64,000 nt of DNA. Origin: Galeopsis tetrahit. Lineage: Eukaryota > Streptophyta > Magnoliopsida > Lamiales > Lamiaceae. The stretch covers positions 62,001-126,000 of the forward strand of contig CAVLYN010000040.1 of the NCBI GenBank assembly GCA_963675135.1, given 5' to 3'. Below, one piece after another: positions 8,757 through 21,761 of the stretch (position 1 is the first letter of the stretch; every line of letters starts with the position of its first letter). A program made the position numbers and the translations under genes. The notes beneath the pieces were generated by a model. The model was not told the DNA's origin. It did not search any database and saw only the letters and a program-made list of their open reading frames with translations.

Positions 8757-10880
8757 GTGCCATTTAACCTCGAAAATACCAAAATGAAGTGTTTTGTAGG
8801 ATTGCTTGGTGATTAAGCAAACTTTACGTTTTTTTTATTTTGCGGAATATCACATTCGTTAGTGTTCAAAAACTCTATAGTTTATCCCACTATAATGTGG
8901 AAAGTACACTTTCATCGATTCACTCATTTTCTCTTTTTGAAAAGTCTCACGAGTTGCAAAAGAGTTAACCATGACCAATTCACATTCGTTCTAGGGTTGT
9001 TGTTTTCTATAACTCGTTTATAGTGCCATTTAACCTCGAAAATACCAAAATGAAGTGTTTTGTAGGATTGCTTGGTGACCAAGCAAACTTTATGTTTTCT
9101 TCATTTTGCGGAAAATCACATACGTTAGTTCTCAAAAACTCTATAGTTTATCCCACTATAATGTGGAAAGTGCACTTTAATCGATTCACTCATTCTCTCT
9201 TTATGAAAAGTCTCACGAGTTGCAAAAGAGTTAACCATGACCAATTCACATTCGTTCTAGGGTTGTTGTTTTCTATAACTCGTTTATAGTGCCATTTAAC
9301 CTCGAAAATACCAAAATGAAGTGTTTTGTAGGATTGCTTGGTGATTAAGCAAACTTTACGTTTTTTTTATTTAGCGGAAAAATCACATTCGTTAGTGTTC
9401 AAAAACTCTATAGTTTATCCCACTATAACGTGGGAAGTGCACTTTCATCGATTCACTCATTCTCTCTTTTTGAAAAGTTCCACGAGTTACAAAAGTGACC
9501 AAGATCAATTCACATTCGTTCTAGGGTTGTTGTTTTCTATAACTCGTTTATAGTGCCATTTAACCTCGAAAATACCAAAATGAAGTGTTTTGTAGGATTG
9601 CTTGGTGACCAAGCAAACTTTACGTTTTCTTTATTTTGCGGAAAATCACATTCGTTAGTGTTCAAAAACTCTATAGTTTATCCCACTATAATGTGGAAAG
9701 TGCACTTTCATCGATTCACTCATTCTCTCTTTTTGAAAAGTCTCACGAGTTGCAAAAGAGTTAACCATGACCAATTCACATTCGTTCTAGGGTTGTTGTT
9801 TTCCATAACTCGTTTATAGTGCCATTTAACCTCGAAAATACCAAAATGAAGTGTTTTGTAGGATTGCTTGGTGATTAAGCAAACTTTACGTTTTTTTTAT
9901 TTTTCGGAAAATCACATTCGTTAGTGTTCAAAAACTCTATAGTTTATCCCACTATAATGTGGAAAGTGCACTTTCATCGATTCACTCATTCTCTCTTTTT
10001 GAAAAGTCTCACGAGTTGCAAAAGAGTTAACCATGACCAATTCACATTCGTTCTAGGGTTGTTGTTTTCTATAACTCGTTTATAGTGCCATTTAACCTCG
10101 AAAATACCAAAATGAAGTGTTTTGTAGGATTGCTTGGTGATTAAGCAAACTTTACATTTTTTTTATTTAGCGGAAAAATCACATTCGTTAGTGTTCAAAA
10201 ACTCTATAGTTTATCCCACTATAACGTGGAAAGTGCACTTTCATCGATTTACTCATTCTCTCTTTTTGAAAAGTTCCACGAGTTACAAAAGTGACCAAGA
10301 TCAATTCACATTCGTTCTAGGGTTGTTGTTTTCTATAACTCGTTTATAGTGCCATTTAACCTCGAAAATATCAAAATGAAGTGTTTTGTAGGATTGTTTG
10401 GTGACCAAGCAAACTTTACGTTTTCTTTATTTTGCGGAAAATCACATTCGTTAGTGTTCAAAAACTCTATAGTTTATCCCACTATAATGTGGAAAGTACA
10501 CTTTCATCGATTCACTCATTCTCTCTTTTTGAAAAGTCTCACGAGTTGCAAAAGAGTTAACCATGACCAATTCACATTCGTTCTAGGGATTTTGTTTTCT
10601 ATAACTCGTTTATAGTGCCATTTAACCTCGAAAATACCAAAATGAAGTGTTTTGTAGGATTACTTGGTGATTAAGCAAACTTTACGTTTTCTTTATTTTG
10701 CGGAAAATCTCATTCATTAGTGTTCAAAAACTCTATAGTTTATCCCACTATAATGTGGAAAGTACACTTTCATCGATTCACTCATTCTCTCTTTTTGAAA
10801 AGTCTCACGAGTTGCAAAAGAGTTAACCATGACCAATTCACATTCGTTCTAGGGTTGTTGTTTTCTATAACTCGTTTATA

Positions 10881-11676
10881 GTGCCATTTAACCTCGAAAA
10901 TACCAAAATGAAGTGTTTTGTAGGATTGCTTGGTGATTAAGCAAACTTTACGTTTTTTTTATTTAGCGGAAAAATCACATTCGTTAGTGTTCAAAAACTC
11001 TATAGTTTATCCCACTATAACGTGGAAAGTGCACTTTCATCGATTCACTCATTCTCTCTTTTTGAAAAGTTCCACGAGTTACAAAAGTGACCAAGATCAA
11101 TTCACATTCGTTCTAGGGTTGTTGTTTTCTATAACTCGTTTATAGTGCCATTTAACCTCGAAAATACCAAAATGAAGTGTTTTGTAGGATTGCTTGGTGA
11201 CCAAGCAAACTTTACGTTTTCTTTATTTTGCGGGAAATCACATTCGTTAGTGTTCAAAAACTCTATTGTTTATCCCACTATAATGTGGAAAGTACACTTT
11301 CATCGATTCACTCATTCTCTCTTTTTGAAAAGTCTCACGAGTTGCAAAAGAGTTAACCATGACCAATTCACATTCGTTCTAGGGTTTTTGTTTTCTATAA
11401 CTCGTTTATAGTGCCATTTAACCTCGAAAATACCAAAATGAAGTGTTTTGTAGGATTGCTTGGTAATTAAGAAAACTTTACGTTTTCTTTATTTTGCGGA
11501 AAATCTCATTCGTTAGTGTTCAAAAACTCTATAGTTTATCCCACTATAATGTGGAAAGTACACTTTCATCGATTCACTCATTCTCTCTTTTTGAAAAGTC
11601 TCACGAGTTGCAAAAGAGTTAACCATGACCAATTCACATTCGTTCTAGGGTTGTTGTTTTCTATAACTCGTTTATA
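10881..11676 (+). repeat. 3-monomer module (264+266+266 bp), copy 1
   Basis: The monomers are 10881 (264 bp, TTATTTAGCGG and GTGACCAAGATC blocks), 11145 (GCGGGAAATC, CTATTGTTTATCC, TAGGGTTTTTG) and 11411 (GGTAATTAAGAAAAC). The same triplet follows immediately at 11677 and again at 13269 and 15659. The third monomer ends TTTTCTATAAC here but TTTTCCATAAC at 12207 and 13799, so copies are not identical at the end. Confidence 0.88.
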
Positions 11677-12472
11677 GTGCCATTTAACCTCGAAAATACC
11701 AAAATGAAGTGTTTTGTAGGATTGCTTGGTGATTAAGCAAACTTTACGTTTTTTTTATTTAGCGGAAAAATCACATTCGTTAGTGTTCAAAAACTCTATA
11801 GTTTATCCCACTATAACGTGGAAAGTGCACTTTCATCGATTCACTCATTCTCTCTTTTTGAAAAGTTCCACGAGTTACAAAAGTGACCAAGATCAATTCA
11901 CATTCGTTCTAGGGTTGTTGTTTTCTATAACTCGTTTATAGTGCCATTTAACCTCGAAAATACCAAAATGAAGTGTTTTGTAGGATTGCTTGGTGACCAA
12001 GCAAACTTTACGTTTTCTTTATTTTGCGGGAAATCACATTCGTTAGTGTTCAAAAACTCTATTGTTTATCCCACTATAATGTGGAAAGTACACTTTCATC
12101 GATTCACTCATTCTCTCTTTTTGAAAAGTCTCACGAGTTGCAAAAGAGTTAACCATGACCAATTCACATTCGTTCTAGGGTTTTTGTTTTCTATAACTCG
12201 TTTATAGTGCCATTTAACCTCGAAAATACCAAAATGAAGTGTTTTGTAGGATTGCTTGGTAATTAAGAAAACTTTACGTTTTCTTTATTTTGCGGAAAAT
12301 CTCATTCGTTAGTGTTCAAAAACTCTATAGTTTATCCCACTATAATGTGGAAAGTACACTTTCATCGATTCACTCATTCTCTCTTTTTGAAAAGTCTCAC
12401 GAGTTGCAAAAGAGTTAACCATGACCAATTCACATTCGTTCTAGGGTTGTTGTTTTCCATAACTCGTTTATA
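11677..12472 (+). repeat. 3-monomer module, copy 2
   Basis: This is a direct tandem copy of the preceding triplet at an offset of 796 bp, with monomers at 11677, 11941 and 12207. It is the smallest tandem multi-monomer unit I see in the left third of the window and may show how longer HORs start. Confidence 0.88.
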
Positions 12473-13268
12473 GTGCCATTTAACCTCGAAAATACCAAAA
12501 TGAAGTGTTTTGTAGGATTGCTTGGTGATTAAGCAAACTTTACGTTTTTTTTATTTTTCGGAAAATCACATTCGTTAGTGTTCAAAAACTCTATAGTTTA
12601 TCCCACTATAATGTGGAAAGTGCACTTTCATCGATTCACTCATTCTCTCTTTTTGAAAAGTCTCACGAGTTGCAAAAGAGTTAACCATGACCAATTCACA
12701 TTCGTTCTAGGGTTGTTGTTTTCTATAACTCGTTTATAGTGCCATTTAACCTCGAAAATACCAAAATGAAGTGTTTTGTAGGATTGCTTGGTGATTAAGC
12801 AAACTTTACATTTTTTTTATTTAGCGGAAAAATCACATTCGTTAGTGTTCAAAAACTCTATAGTTTATCCCACTATAACGTGGAAAGTGCACTTTCATCG
12901 ATTTACTCATTCTCTCTTTTTGAAAAGTTCCACGAGTTACAAAAGTGACCAAGATCAATTCACATTCGTTCTAGGGTTGTTGTTTTCTATAACTCGTTTA
13001 TAGTGCCATTTAACCTCGAAAATACCAAAATGAAGTGTTTTGTAGGATTGTTTGGTGACCAAGCAAACTTTACGTTTTCTTTATTTTGCGGAAAATCATA
13101 TTCGTTAGTGTTCAAAAACTCTATAGTTTATCCCACTATAATGTGGAAAGTGCACTTTCATCGATTCACTCATTCTCTCTTTTTGAAAAGTCTCACGAGT
13201 TGCAAAAGAGTTAACCATGACCAATTCACATTCGTTCTAGGGTTGTTGTTTTCCATAACTCGTTTATA

Positions 13269-14064
13269 GTGCCATTTAACCTCGAAAATACCAAAATGAA
13301 GTGTTTTGTAGGATTGCTTGGTGATTAAGCAAACTTTACGTTTTTTTTATTTAGCGGAAAAATCACATTCGTTAGTGTTCAAAAACTCTATAGTTTATCC
13401 CACTATAACGTGGAAAGTGCACTTTCATCGATTCACTCATTCTCTCTTTTTGAAAAGTTCCACGAGTTACAAAAGTGACCAAGATCAATTCACATTCGTT
13501 CTAGGGTTGTTGTTTTCTATAACTCGTTTATAGTGCCATTTAACCTCGAAAATACCAAAATGAAGTGTTTTGTAGGATTGCTTGGTGACCAAGCAAACTT
13601 TACGTTTTCTTTATTTTGCGGGAAATCACATTCGTTAGTGTTCAAAAACTCTATTGTTTATCCCACTATAATGTGGAAAGTACACTTTCATCGATTCACT
13701 CATTCTCTCTTTTTGAAAAGTCTCACGAGTTGCAAAAGAGTTAACCATGACCAATTCACATTCGTTCTAGGGTTTTTGTTTTCTATAACTCGTTTATAGT
13801 GCCATTTAACCTCGAAAATACCAAAATGAAGTGTTTTGTAGGATTGCTTGGTAATTAAGAAAACTTTACGTTTTCTTTATTTTGCGGAAAATCTCATTCG
13901 TTAGTGTTCAAAAACTCTATAGTTTATCCCACTATAATGTGGAAAGTACACTTTCATCGATTCACTCATTCTCTCTTTTTGAAAAGTCTCACGAGTTGCA
14001 AAAGAGTTAACCATGACCAATTCACATTCGTTCTAGGGTTGTTGTTTTCCATAACTCGTTTATA
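13269..14064 (+). repeat. 3-monomer module, copy 3
   Basis: The monomers at 13269 (264 bp), 13533 and 13799 repeat the same triplet, ending TTTTCCATAAC as in copy 2. It is separated from copy 2 by three other monomers (12473, 12739, 13003). That segment itself resembles 9819-10430, 2654 bp upstream. Confidence 0.86.
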
Positions 14065-14862
14065 GTGCCATTTAACCTCGAAAATACCAAAATGAAGTGT
14101 TTTGTAGGATTGCTTGGTGATTAAGCAAACTTTACGTTTTTTTTATTTTTCGGAAAATCACATTCGTTAGTGTTCAAAAACTCTATAGTTTATCCCACTA
14201 TAATGTGGAAAGTACACTTTCATCGATTCACTCATTCTCTCTTTTTGAAAAGTCTCACGAGTTGCAAAAGAGTTAACCATGACCAATTCACATTCGTTCT
14301 AGGGTTTTTGTTTTCTATAACTCGTTTATAGTGCCATTTAACCTCGAAAATACCAAAATGAAGTGTTTTGTAGGATTGCTTGGTGATTAAGCAAACTTTA
14401 CGTTTTTTTTATTTTTCGGAAAATCACATTCGTTAGTGTTCAAAAACTCTATAGTTTATCCCACTATAATGTGGAAAGTGCACTTTCATCGATTCACTCA
14501 TTCTCTCTTTTTGAAAAGTCTCACGAGTTGCAAAAGAGTTAACCATGACCAATTCACATTCGTTCTAGGGTTGTTGTTTTCCATAACTCGTTTATAGTGC
14601 CATTTAACCTCGAAAATACCAAAATGAAGTGTTTTGTAGGATTGCTTGGTGATTAAGCAAACTTTACGTTTTTTTTATTTTTCGGAAAATCACATTCGTT
14701 TGTGTTCAAAAACTCTATAGTTTATCCCACTATAATGTGGAAAGTGCACTTTCATCGATTCACTCATTCTCTCTTTTTGAAAAGTCTCACGAGTTGCAAA
14801 AGAGTTAACCATGACCAATTCACATTCGTTCTAGGGTTGTTGTTTTCTATAACTCGTTTATA

Positions 14863-16455
14863 GTGCCATTTAACCTCGAAAATACCAAAATGAAGTGTTT
14901 TGTAGGATTGCTTGGTGATTAAGCAAACTTTACATTTTTTTTATTTAGCGGAAAAATCACATTCGTTAGTGTTCAAAAACTCTATAGTTTATCCCACTAT
15001 AACGTGGAAAGTGCACTTTCATCGATTTACTCATTCTCTCTTTTTGAAAAGTTCCACGAGTTACAAAAGTGACCAAGATCAATTCACATTCGTTCTAGGG
15101 TTGTTGTTTTCTATAACTCGTTTATAGTGCCATTTAACCTCGAAAATACCAAAATGAAGTGTTTTGTAGGATTGTTTGGTGACCAAGCAAACTTTACGTT
15201 TTCTTTATTTTGCGGAAAATCACATTCGTTAGTGTTCAAAAACTCTATAGTTTATCCCACTATAATGTGGAAAGTACACTTTCATCGATTCACTCATTCT
15301 CTCTTTTTGAAAAGTCTCACGAGTTGCAAAAGAGTTAACCATGACCAATTCACATTCGTTCTAGGGTTTTTGTTTTCTATAACTCGTTTATAGTGCCATT
15401 TAACCTCGAAAATACCAAAATGAAGTGTTTTGTAGGATTACTTGGTGATTAAGCAAACTTTACGTTTTCTTTATTTTGCGGAAAATCTCATTCATTAGTG
15501 TTCAAAAACTCTATAGTTTATCCCACTATAATGTGGAAAGTACACTTTCATCGATTCACTCATTCTCTCTTTTTGAAAAGTCTCACGAGTTGCAAAAGAG
15601 TTAACCATGACCAATTCACATTCGTTCTAGGGTTGTTGTTTTCTATAACTCGTTTATAGTGCCATTTAACCTCGAAAATACCAAAATGAAGTGTTTTGTA
15701 GGATTGCTTGGTGATTAAGCAAACTTTACGTTTTTTTTTATTTAGCGGAAAAATCACATTCGTTAGTGTTCAAAAACTCTATAGTTTATCCCACTATAAC
15801 GTGGAAAGTGCACTTTCATCGATTCACTCATTCTCTCTTTTTGAAAAGTTCCACGAGTTACAAAAGTGACCAAGATCAATTCACATTCGTTCTAGGGTTG
15901 TTGTTTTCTATAACTCGTTTATAGTGCCATTTAACCTCGAAAATACCAAAATGAAGTGTTTTGTAGGATTGCTTGGTGACCAAGCAAACTTTACGTTTTC
16001 TTTATTTTGCGGGAAATCACATTCGTTAGTGTTCAAAAACTCTATTGTTTATCCCACTATAATGTGGAAAGTACACTTTCATCGATTCACTCATTCTCTC
16101 TTTTTGAAAAGTCTCACGAGTTGCAAAAGAGTTAACCATGACCAATTCACATTCGTTCTAGGGTTTTTGTTTTCTATAACTCGTTTATAGTGCCATTTAA
16201 CCTCGAAAATACCAAAATGAAGTGTTTTGTAGGATTGCTTGGTAATTAAGAAAACTTTACGTTTTCTTTATTTTGCGGAAAATCTCATTCGTTAGTGTTC
16301 AAAAACTCTATAGTTTATCCCACTATAATGTGGAAAGTACACTTTCATCGATTCACTCATTCTCTCTTTTTGAAAAGTCTCACGAGTTGCAAAAGAGTTA
16401 ACCATGACCAATTCACATTCGTTCTAGGGTTTTTGTTTTCTATAACTCGTTTATA
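14863..16455 (+). repeat. 6-monomer segment duplicated from 10085-11676
   Basis: Monomers 14863, 15127, 15393, 15659, 15924 and 16190 match 10085, 10349, 10615, 10881, 11145 and 11411 at an offset of 4778-4779 bp. Shared rare markers are TTTACTC in the first, GGATTGTTTGG in the second, GGATTACTTGG in the third, GCGGGAAATC in the fifth and GGTAATTAAG in the sixth. Differences are one extra T in 15659, AATATCAAAATG and AGGGATTTTG only in 10349, and the end of 16190 (TAGGGTTTTTG instead of TAGGGTTGTTG). The end difference marks a recombination point with the flanking HOR-B. Confidence 0.87.
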
Positions 16456-19108
16456 GTGCCATTTAACCTCGAAAATACCAAAATGAAGTGTTTTGTAGGA
16501 TTGCTTGGTGATTAAGCAAACTTTACGTTTTTTTTATTTTGCGGAAAATCACATTCGTTAGTGTTCAAAAACTCTATAGTTTATCCCACTATAATGTGGA
16601 AAGTACACTTTCATCGATTCACTCATTTTCTCTTTTTGAAAAGTCTCACGAGTTGCAAAACAGTTAACCATGACCAATTCACATTCGTTCTAGGGTTTTT
16701 GTTTTCTATAACTCGTTTATAGTGCCATTTAACCTCGAAAATACCAAAATGAAGTGTTTTGTAGGATTGCTTGGTGATTAAGCAAACTTTACGTTTTTTA
16801 TTTAGCGGAAAAATCACATTCGTTAGTGTTCAAAAACTCTATAGTTTATCCCACTATAACGTGGAAAGTGAACTTTCATCGATTCACTCATTCTCTCTTT
16901 TTGAAAAGTTCCACGAGTTACAAAAGTGACCAAGATCAATTCACATTCGTTCTAGGGTTGTTGTTTTCTATAACTCGTTTATAGTGCCATTTAACCTCGA
17001 AAATACCAAAATGAAGTGTTTTGTAGGATTGCTTGGTGACCAAGCAAACTTTACGTTTTCTTTATTTTGCGGAAAATCACATTCGTTAGTGTTCAAAAAC
17101 TCTATAGTTTATCCCACTATAATGTGGAAAGTACACTTTCATCGATTCACTCATTCTCTCTTTTTGAAAAGTCTCACGAGTTGCAAAAGAGTTAACCATG
17201 ACCAATTCACATTCGTTCTAGGGTTTTTGTTTTCTATAACTCGTTTATAGTGCCATTTAACCTCGAAAATACCAAAATGAAGTGTTTTGTAGGATTGCTT
17301 GGTGATTAAGCAAACTTTACGTTTTCTTTATTTTGCGGAAAATCTCATTCATTAGTGTTCAAAAACTCTATAGTTTATCCCACTATAATGTGGAAAGTAC
17401 ACTTTCATCGATTCACTCATTCTCTCTTTTTGAAAAGTCTCACGAGTTGCAAAAGAGTTAACCATGACCAATTCACATTCGTTCTAGGGTTGTTGTTTTC
17501 TATAACTCGTTTATAGTGCCATTTAACCTCGAAAATACCAAAATGAAGTGTTTTGTAGGATTGCTTGGTGATTAAGCAAACTTTACGTTTTTTTTATTTT
17601 GCTGAAAATCACATTCGTTAGTGTTCAAAAACTCTATAGTTTATCCCACTATAATGTGGAAAGTGCACTTTCATCGATTCACTCATTCTCTCTTTTTGAA
17701 AAGTTCCACGAGTTGCAAAAGTGACCAAGATCAATTCACATTCGTTCTAGGGTTGTTGTTTTCTATAACTCGTTTATAGTGCCATTTAACCTCGAAAATA
17801 CCAAAATGAAGTGTTTTGTAGGATTGCTTGGTGATTAAGCAAACTTTACGTTTTTTTTATTTTGCGGAAAATCACATTCGTTAGTGTTCAAAAACTCTAT
17901 AGTATCCCACTATAATGTGGAAAGTACACTTTCATCGATTCACTCATTTTCTCTTTTTGAAAAGTCTCACGAGTTGCAAAAGAGTTAACTATGACCAATT
18001 CACATTCGTTCTAGGGTTGTTGTTTTCTATAACTCGTTTATAGTGCCATTTAACCTCGAAAATACCGAAATGAAGTGTTTTGTAGGATTGCTTGGTGACC
18101 AAGCAAACTTTATGTTTTCTTCATTTTGCGGAAAATCACATACGTTAGTTCTCAAAAACTCTATAGTTTATCCCACTATAATGTGGAAAGTGCACTTTCA
18201 TCGATTCACTCATTCTCTCTTTTTGAAAAGTCTCACGAGTTGTAAAAGAGTTAACCATGACCAATTCACATTCGTTCTAGGGTTGTTGTTTTCTATAACT
18301 CGTTTATAGTGCCATTTAACCTCGAAAATACCAAAATGAAGTGTTTTGTAGGATTGCTTGGTGACCAAGCAAACTTTACGTTTTCTTTATTTTGCGGAAA
18401 ATCTCATTCGTTAGTGTTCAAAAACTCTATAGTTTATCCCACTATAATGTGGAAAGTGCACTTTCATCGATTCACTCATTCTCTCTTTTTGAAAAGTCTC
18501 ACGAATTGCAAAAGAGTTAACCATGACCAATTCACATTCGTTCTAGGGTAGTTGTTTTCTATAACTCGTTTATAGTGCCATTTAACCTCGAAAATACCAA
18601 AATGAAGTGTTTTGTAGGATTGCTTGGTGACCAAGCAAACTTTACGTTTTCTTTATTTTGCGGAAAATCTCATTCGTTAGTGTTCAAAAACTCTATAGTT
18701 TATCCCACTATAATGTGGAAAGTACACTTTCATCGATTCATTCATTCTCTCTTTTTGAAAAGTCTCACGAGTTGCAAAAGAGTTAACCATGACCAATTCA
18801 CATTCGTTCTAGGGTTGTTGTTTTCTATAACTCGTTTATAGTGCCATTTAACCTCGAAAAAATACCAAAATGAAGTGTTTTGTAGGATTGCTTGGTGATT
18901 AAGCAAACTTTACGTTTTTTTTATTTTGCTGAAAATCACATTCGTTAGTGTTCAAAAACTCTATAGTTTATCCCACTATAATGTGGAAAGTGCACTTTCA
19001 TCGATTCACTCATTCTCTCTTTTTGAAAAGTCTCACGAGTTGCAAAAGAGTTAACCATGACCAATTCACATTCGTTCTAGGGTTTTTGTTTTCTATAACT
19101 CGTTTATA
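16456..19108 (+). repeat. HOR-B copy 1, 10-monomer unit of 2653 bp
   Basis: Monomers start at 16456, 16722 (262), 16984, 17250, 17516 (263), 17779 (264), 18043, 18309, 18575 and 18841 (268). The lengths sum to 2653 bp, the exact spacing of every landmark to copy 2. Markers include AAAACAGTTAACC in 16456, the six-T tract in 16722, GTGAAC in 16722, the two-base deletion TAGTATCCC in 17779 and CGAAAAAATACC in 18841. Numbering used in later entries: 16722 to 18841 are types c1 to c9. Confidence 0.93.
18841..19108 (+). repeat. 268-bp monomer type (c9) with a two-base A insertion
   Basis: The run after CTCG is six A instead of four (CGAAAAAATACC). The type also carries the TTTGCTGAAAATC block. It recurs at 21494, 26242, 31788, 36535, 40995, 52904, 55799 and 58694, and serves as a length marker for HOR-B, C, D and G. 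Confidence 0.95.
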
Positions 19109-21761
19109 GTGCCATTTAACCTCGAAAATACCAAAATGAAGTGTTTTGTAGGATTGCTTGGTGATTAAGCAAACTTTACGTTTTTTTTATTTTGCGGAAA
19201 ATCACATTCGTTAGTGTTCAAAAACTCTATAGTTTATCCCACTATAATGTGGAAAGTACACTTTCATCGATTCACTCATTTTCTCTTTTTGAAAAGTCTC
19301 ACGAGTTGCAAAACAGTTAACCATGACCAATTCACATTCGTTCTAGGGTTTTTGTTTTCTATAACTCGTTTATAGTGCCATTTAACCTCGAAAATACCAA
19401 AATGAAGTGTTTTGTAGGATTGCTTGGTGATTAAGCAAACTTTACGTTTTTTATTTAGCGGAAAAATCACATTCGTTAGTGTTCAAAAACTCTATAGTTT
19501 ATCCCACTATAACGTGGAAAGTGAACTTTCATCGATTCACTCATTCTCTCTTTTTGAAAAGTTCCACGAGTTACAAAAGTGACCAAGATCAATTCACATT
19601 CGTTCTAGGGTTGTTGTTTTCTATAACTCGTTTATAGTGCCATTTAACCTCGAAAATACCAAAATGAAGTGTTTTGTAGGATTGCTTGGTGACCAAGCAA
19701 ACTTTACGTTTTCTTTATTTTGCGGAAAATCACATTCGTTAGTGTTCAAAAACTCTATAGTTTATCCCACTATAATGTGGAAAGTACACTTTCATCGATT
19801 CACTCATTCTCTCTTTTTGAAAAGTCTCACGAGTTGCAAAAGAGTTAACCATGACCAATTCACATTCGTTCTAGGGTTTTTGTTTTCTATAACTCGTTTA
19901 TAGTGCCATTTAACCTCGAAAATACCAAAATGAAGTGTTTTGTAGGATTGCTTGGTGATTAAGCAAACTTTACGTTTTCTTTATTTTGCGGAAAATCTCA
20001 TTCATTAGTGTTCAAAAACTCTATAGTTTATCCCACTATAATGTGGAAAGTACACTTTCATCGATTCACTCATTCTCTCTTTTTGAAAAGTCTCACGAGT
20101 TGCAAAAGAGTTAACCATGACCAATTCACATTCGTTCTAGGGTTGTTGTTTTCTATAACTCGTTTATAGTGCCATTTAACCTCGAAAATACCAAAATGAA
20201 GTGTTTTGTAGGATTGCTTGGTGATTAAGCAAACTTTACGTTTTTTTTATTTTGCTGAAAATCACATTCGTTAGTGTTCAAAAACTCTATAGTTTATCCC
20301 ACTATAATGTGGAAAGTGCACTTTCATCGATTCACTCATTCTCTCTTTTTGAAAAGTTCCACGAGTTGCAAAAGTGACCAAGATCAATTCACATTCGTTC
20401 TAGGGTTGTTGTTTTCTATAACTCGTTTATAGTGCCATTTAACCTCGAAAATACCAAAATGAAGTGTTTTGTAGGATTGCTTGGTGATTAAGCAAACTTT
20501 ACGTTTTTTTTATTTTGCGGAAAATCACATTCGTTAGTGTTCAAAAACTCTATAGTATCCCACTATAATGTGGAAAGTACACTTTCATCGATTCACTCAT
20601 TTTCTCTTTTTGAAAAGTCTCACGAGTTGCAAAAGAGTTAACTATGACCAATTCACATTCGTTCTAGGGTTGTTGTTTTCTATAACTCGTTTATAGTGCC
20701 ATTTAACCTCGAAAATACCGAAATGAAGTGTTTTGTAGGATTGCTTGGTGACCAAGCAAACTTTATGTTTTCTTCATTTTGCGGAAAATCACATACGTTA
20801 GTTCTCAAAAACTCTATAGTTTATCCCACTATAATGTGGAAAGTGCACTTTCATCGATTCACTCATTCTCTCTTTTTGAAAAGTCTCACGAGTTGTAAAA
20901 GAGTTAACCATGACCAATTCACATTCGTTCTAGGGTTGTTGTTTTCTATAACTCGTTTATAGTGCCATTTAACCTCGAAAATACCAAAATGAAGTGTTTT
21001 GTAGGATTGCTTGGTGACCAAGCAAACTTTACGTTTTCTTTATTTTGCGGAAAATCTCATTCGTTAGTGTTCAAAAACTCTATAGTTTATCCCACTATAA
21101 TGTGGAAAGTGCACTTTCATCGATTCACTCATTCTCTCTTTTTGAAAAGTCTCACGAATTGCAAAAGAGTTAACCATGACCAATTCACATTCGTTCTAGG
21201 GTAGTTGTTTTCTATAACTCGTTTATAGTGCCATTTAACCTCGAAAATACCAAAATGAAGTGTTTTGTAGGATTGCTTGGTGACCAAGCAAACTTTACGT
21301 TTTCTTTATTTTGCGGAAAATCTCATTCGTTAGTGTTCAAAAACTCTATAGTTTATCCCACTATAATGTGGAAAGTACACTTTCATCGATTCATTCATTC
21401 TCTCTTTTTGAAAAGTCTCACGAGTTGCAAAAGAGTTAACCATGACCAATTCACATTCGTTCTAGGGTTGTTGTTTTCTATAACTCGTTTATAGTGCCAT
21501 TTAACCTCGAAAAAATACCAAAATGAAGTGTTTTGTAGGATTGCTTGGTGATTAAGCAAACTTTACGTTTTTTTTATTTTGCTGAAAATCACATTCGTTA
21601 GTGTTCAAAAACTCTATAGTTTATCCCACTATAATGTGGAAAGTGCACTTTCATCGATTCACTCATTCTCTCTTTTTGAAAAGTCTCACGAGTTGCAAAA
21701 GAGTTAACCATGACCAATTCACATTCGTTCTAGGGTTGTTGTTTTCTATAACTCGTTTATA
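19109..21761 (+). repeat. HOR-B copy 2, 10-monomer unit of 2653 bp
   Basis: This matches copy 1 through the 268-bp monomer at 21494, then diverges. The end of 21494 reads TAGGGTTGTTG where 18841 reads TAGGGTTTTTG. The next monomer (21762) is of a new type, so the 10-mer was extended here into the 18-mer HOR-C. The last nine monomers of this copy (from 19375) are therefore also the first half of HOR-C copy 1. Confidence 0.92.

Larger units (their letters stand above)
8757..16455 (+). repeat. Mosaic region of short, irregular modules
   Basis: Monomers start at 8757, 9023, 9289, 9553, 9819, 10085, 10349, 10615, 10881, 11145, 11411, 11677, 11941, 12207, 12473, 12739, 13003, 13269, 13533, 13799, 14065, 14331, 14597, 14863, 15127, 15393, 15659, 15924 and 16190. 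Those at 9289, 10085, 10881, 11677, 12739, 13269 and 14863 are 264 bp, and 15659 is 265 bp through one extra T. No single HOR spans the region. Instead, 3-monomer and 6-monomer modules are reused at several spacings (796, 2654 and 4778 bp). The 9023 monomer is the first with the CACATACGTTAGTTCTC block that dominates the right half of the window. Confidence 0.9.

Noticed and set aside
15560..15757. Minus-strand open frames of 64-70 codons (also near 16623, 19276, 24024, 29570, 33786, 34317, 38536, 41956, 61756)
   Set aside because: They are shadows crossing monomer boundaries, present only where T-tract length happens to keep the frame open.
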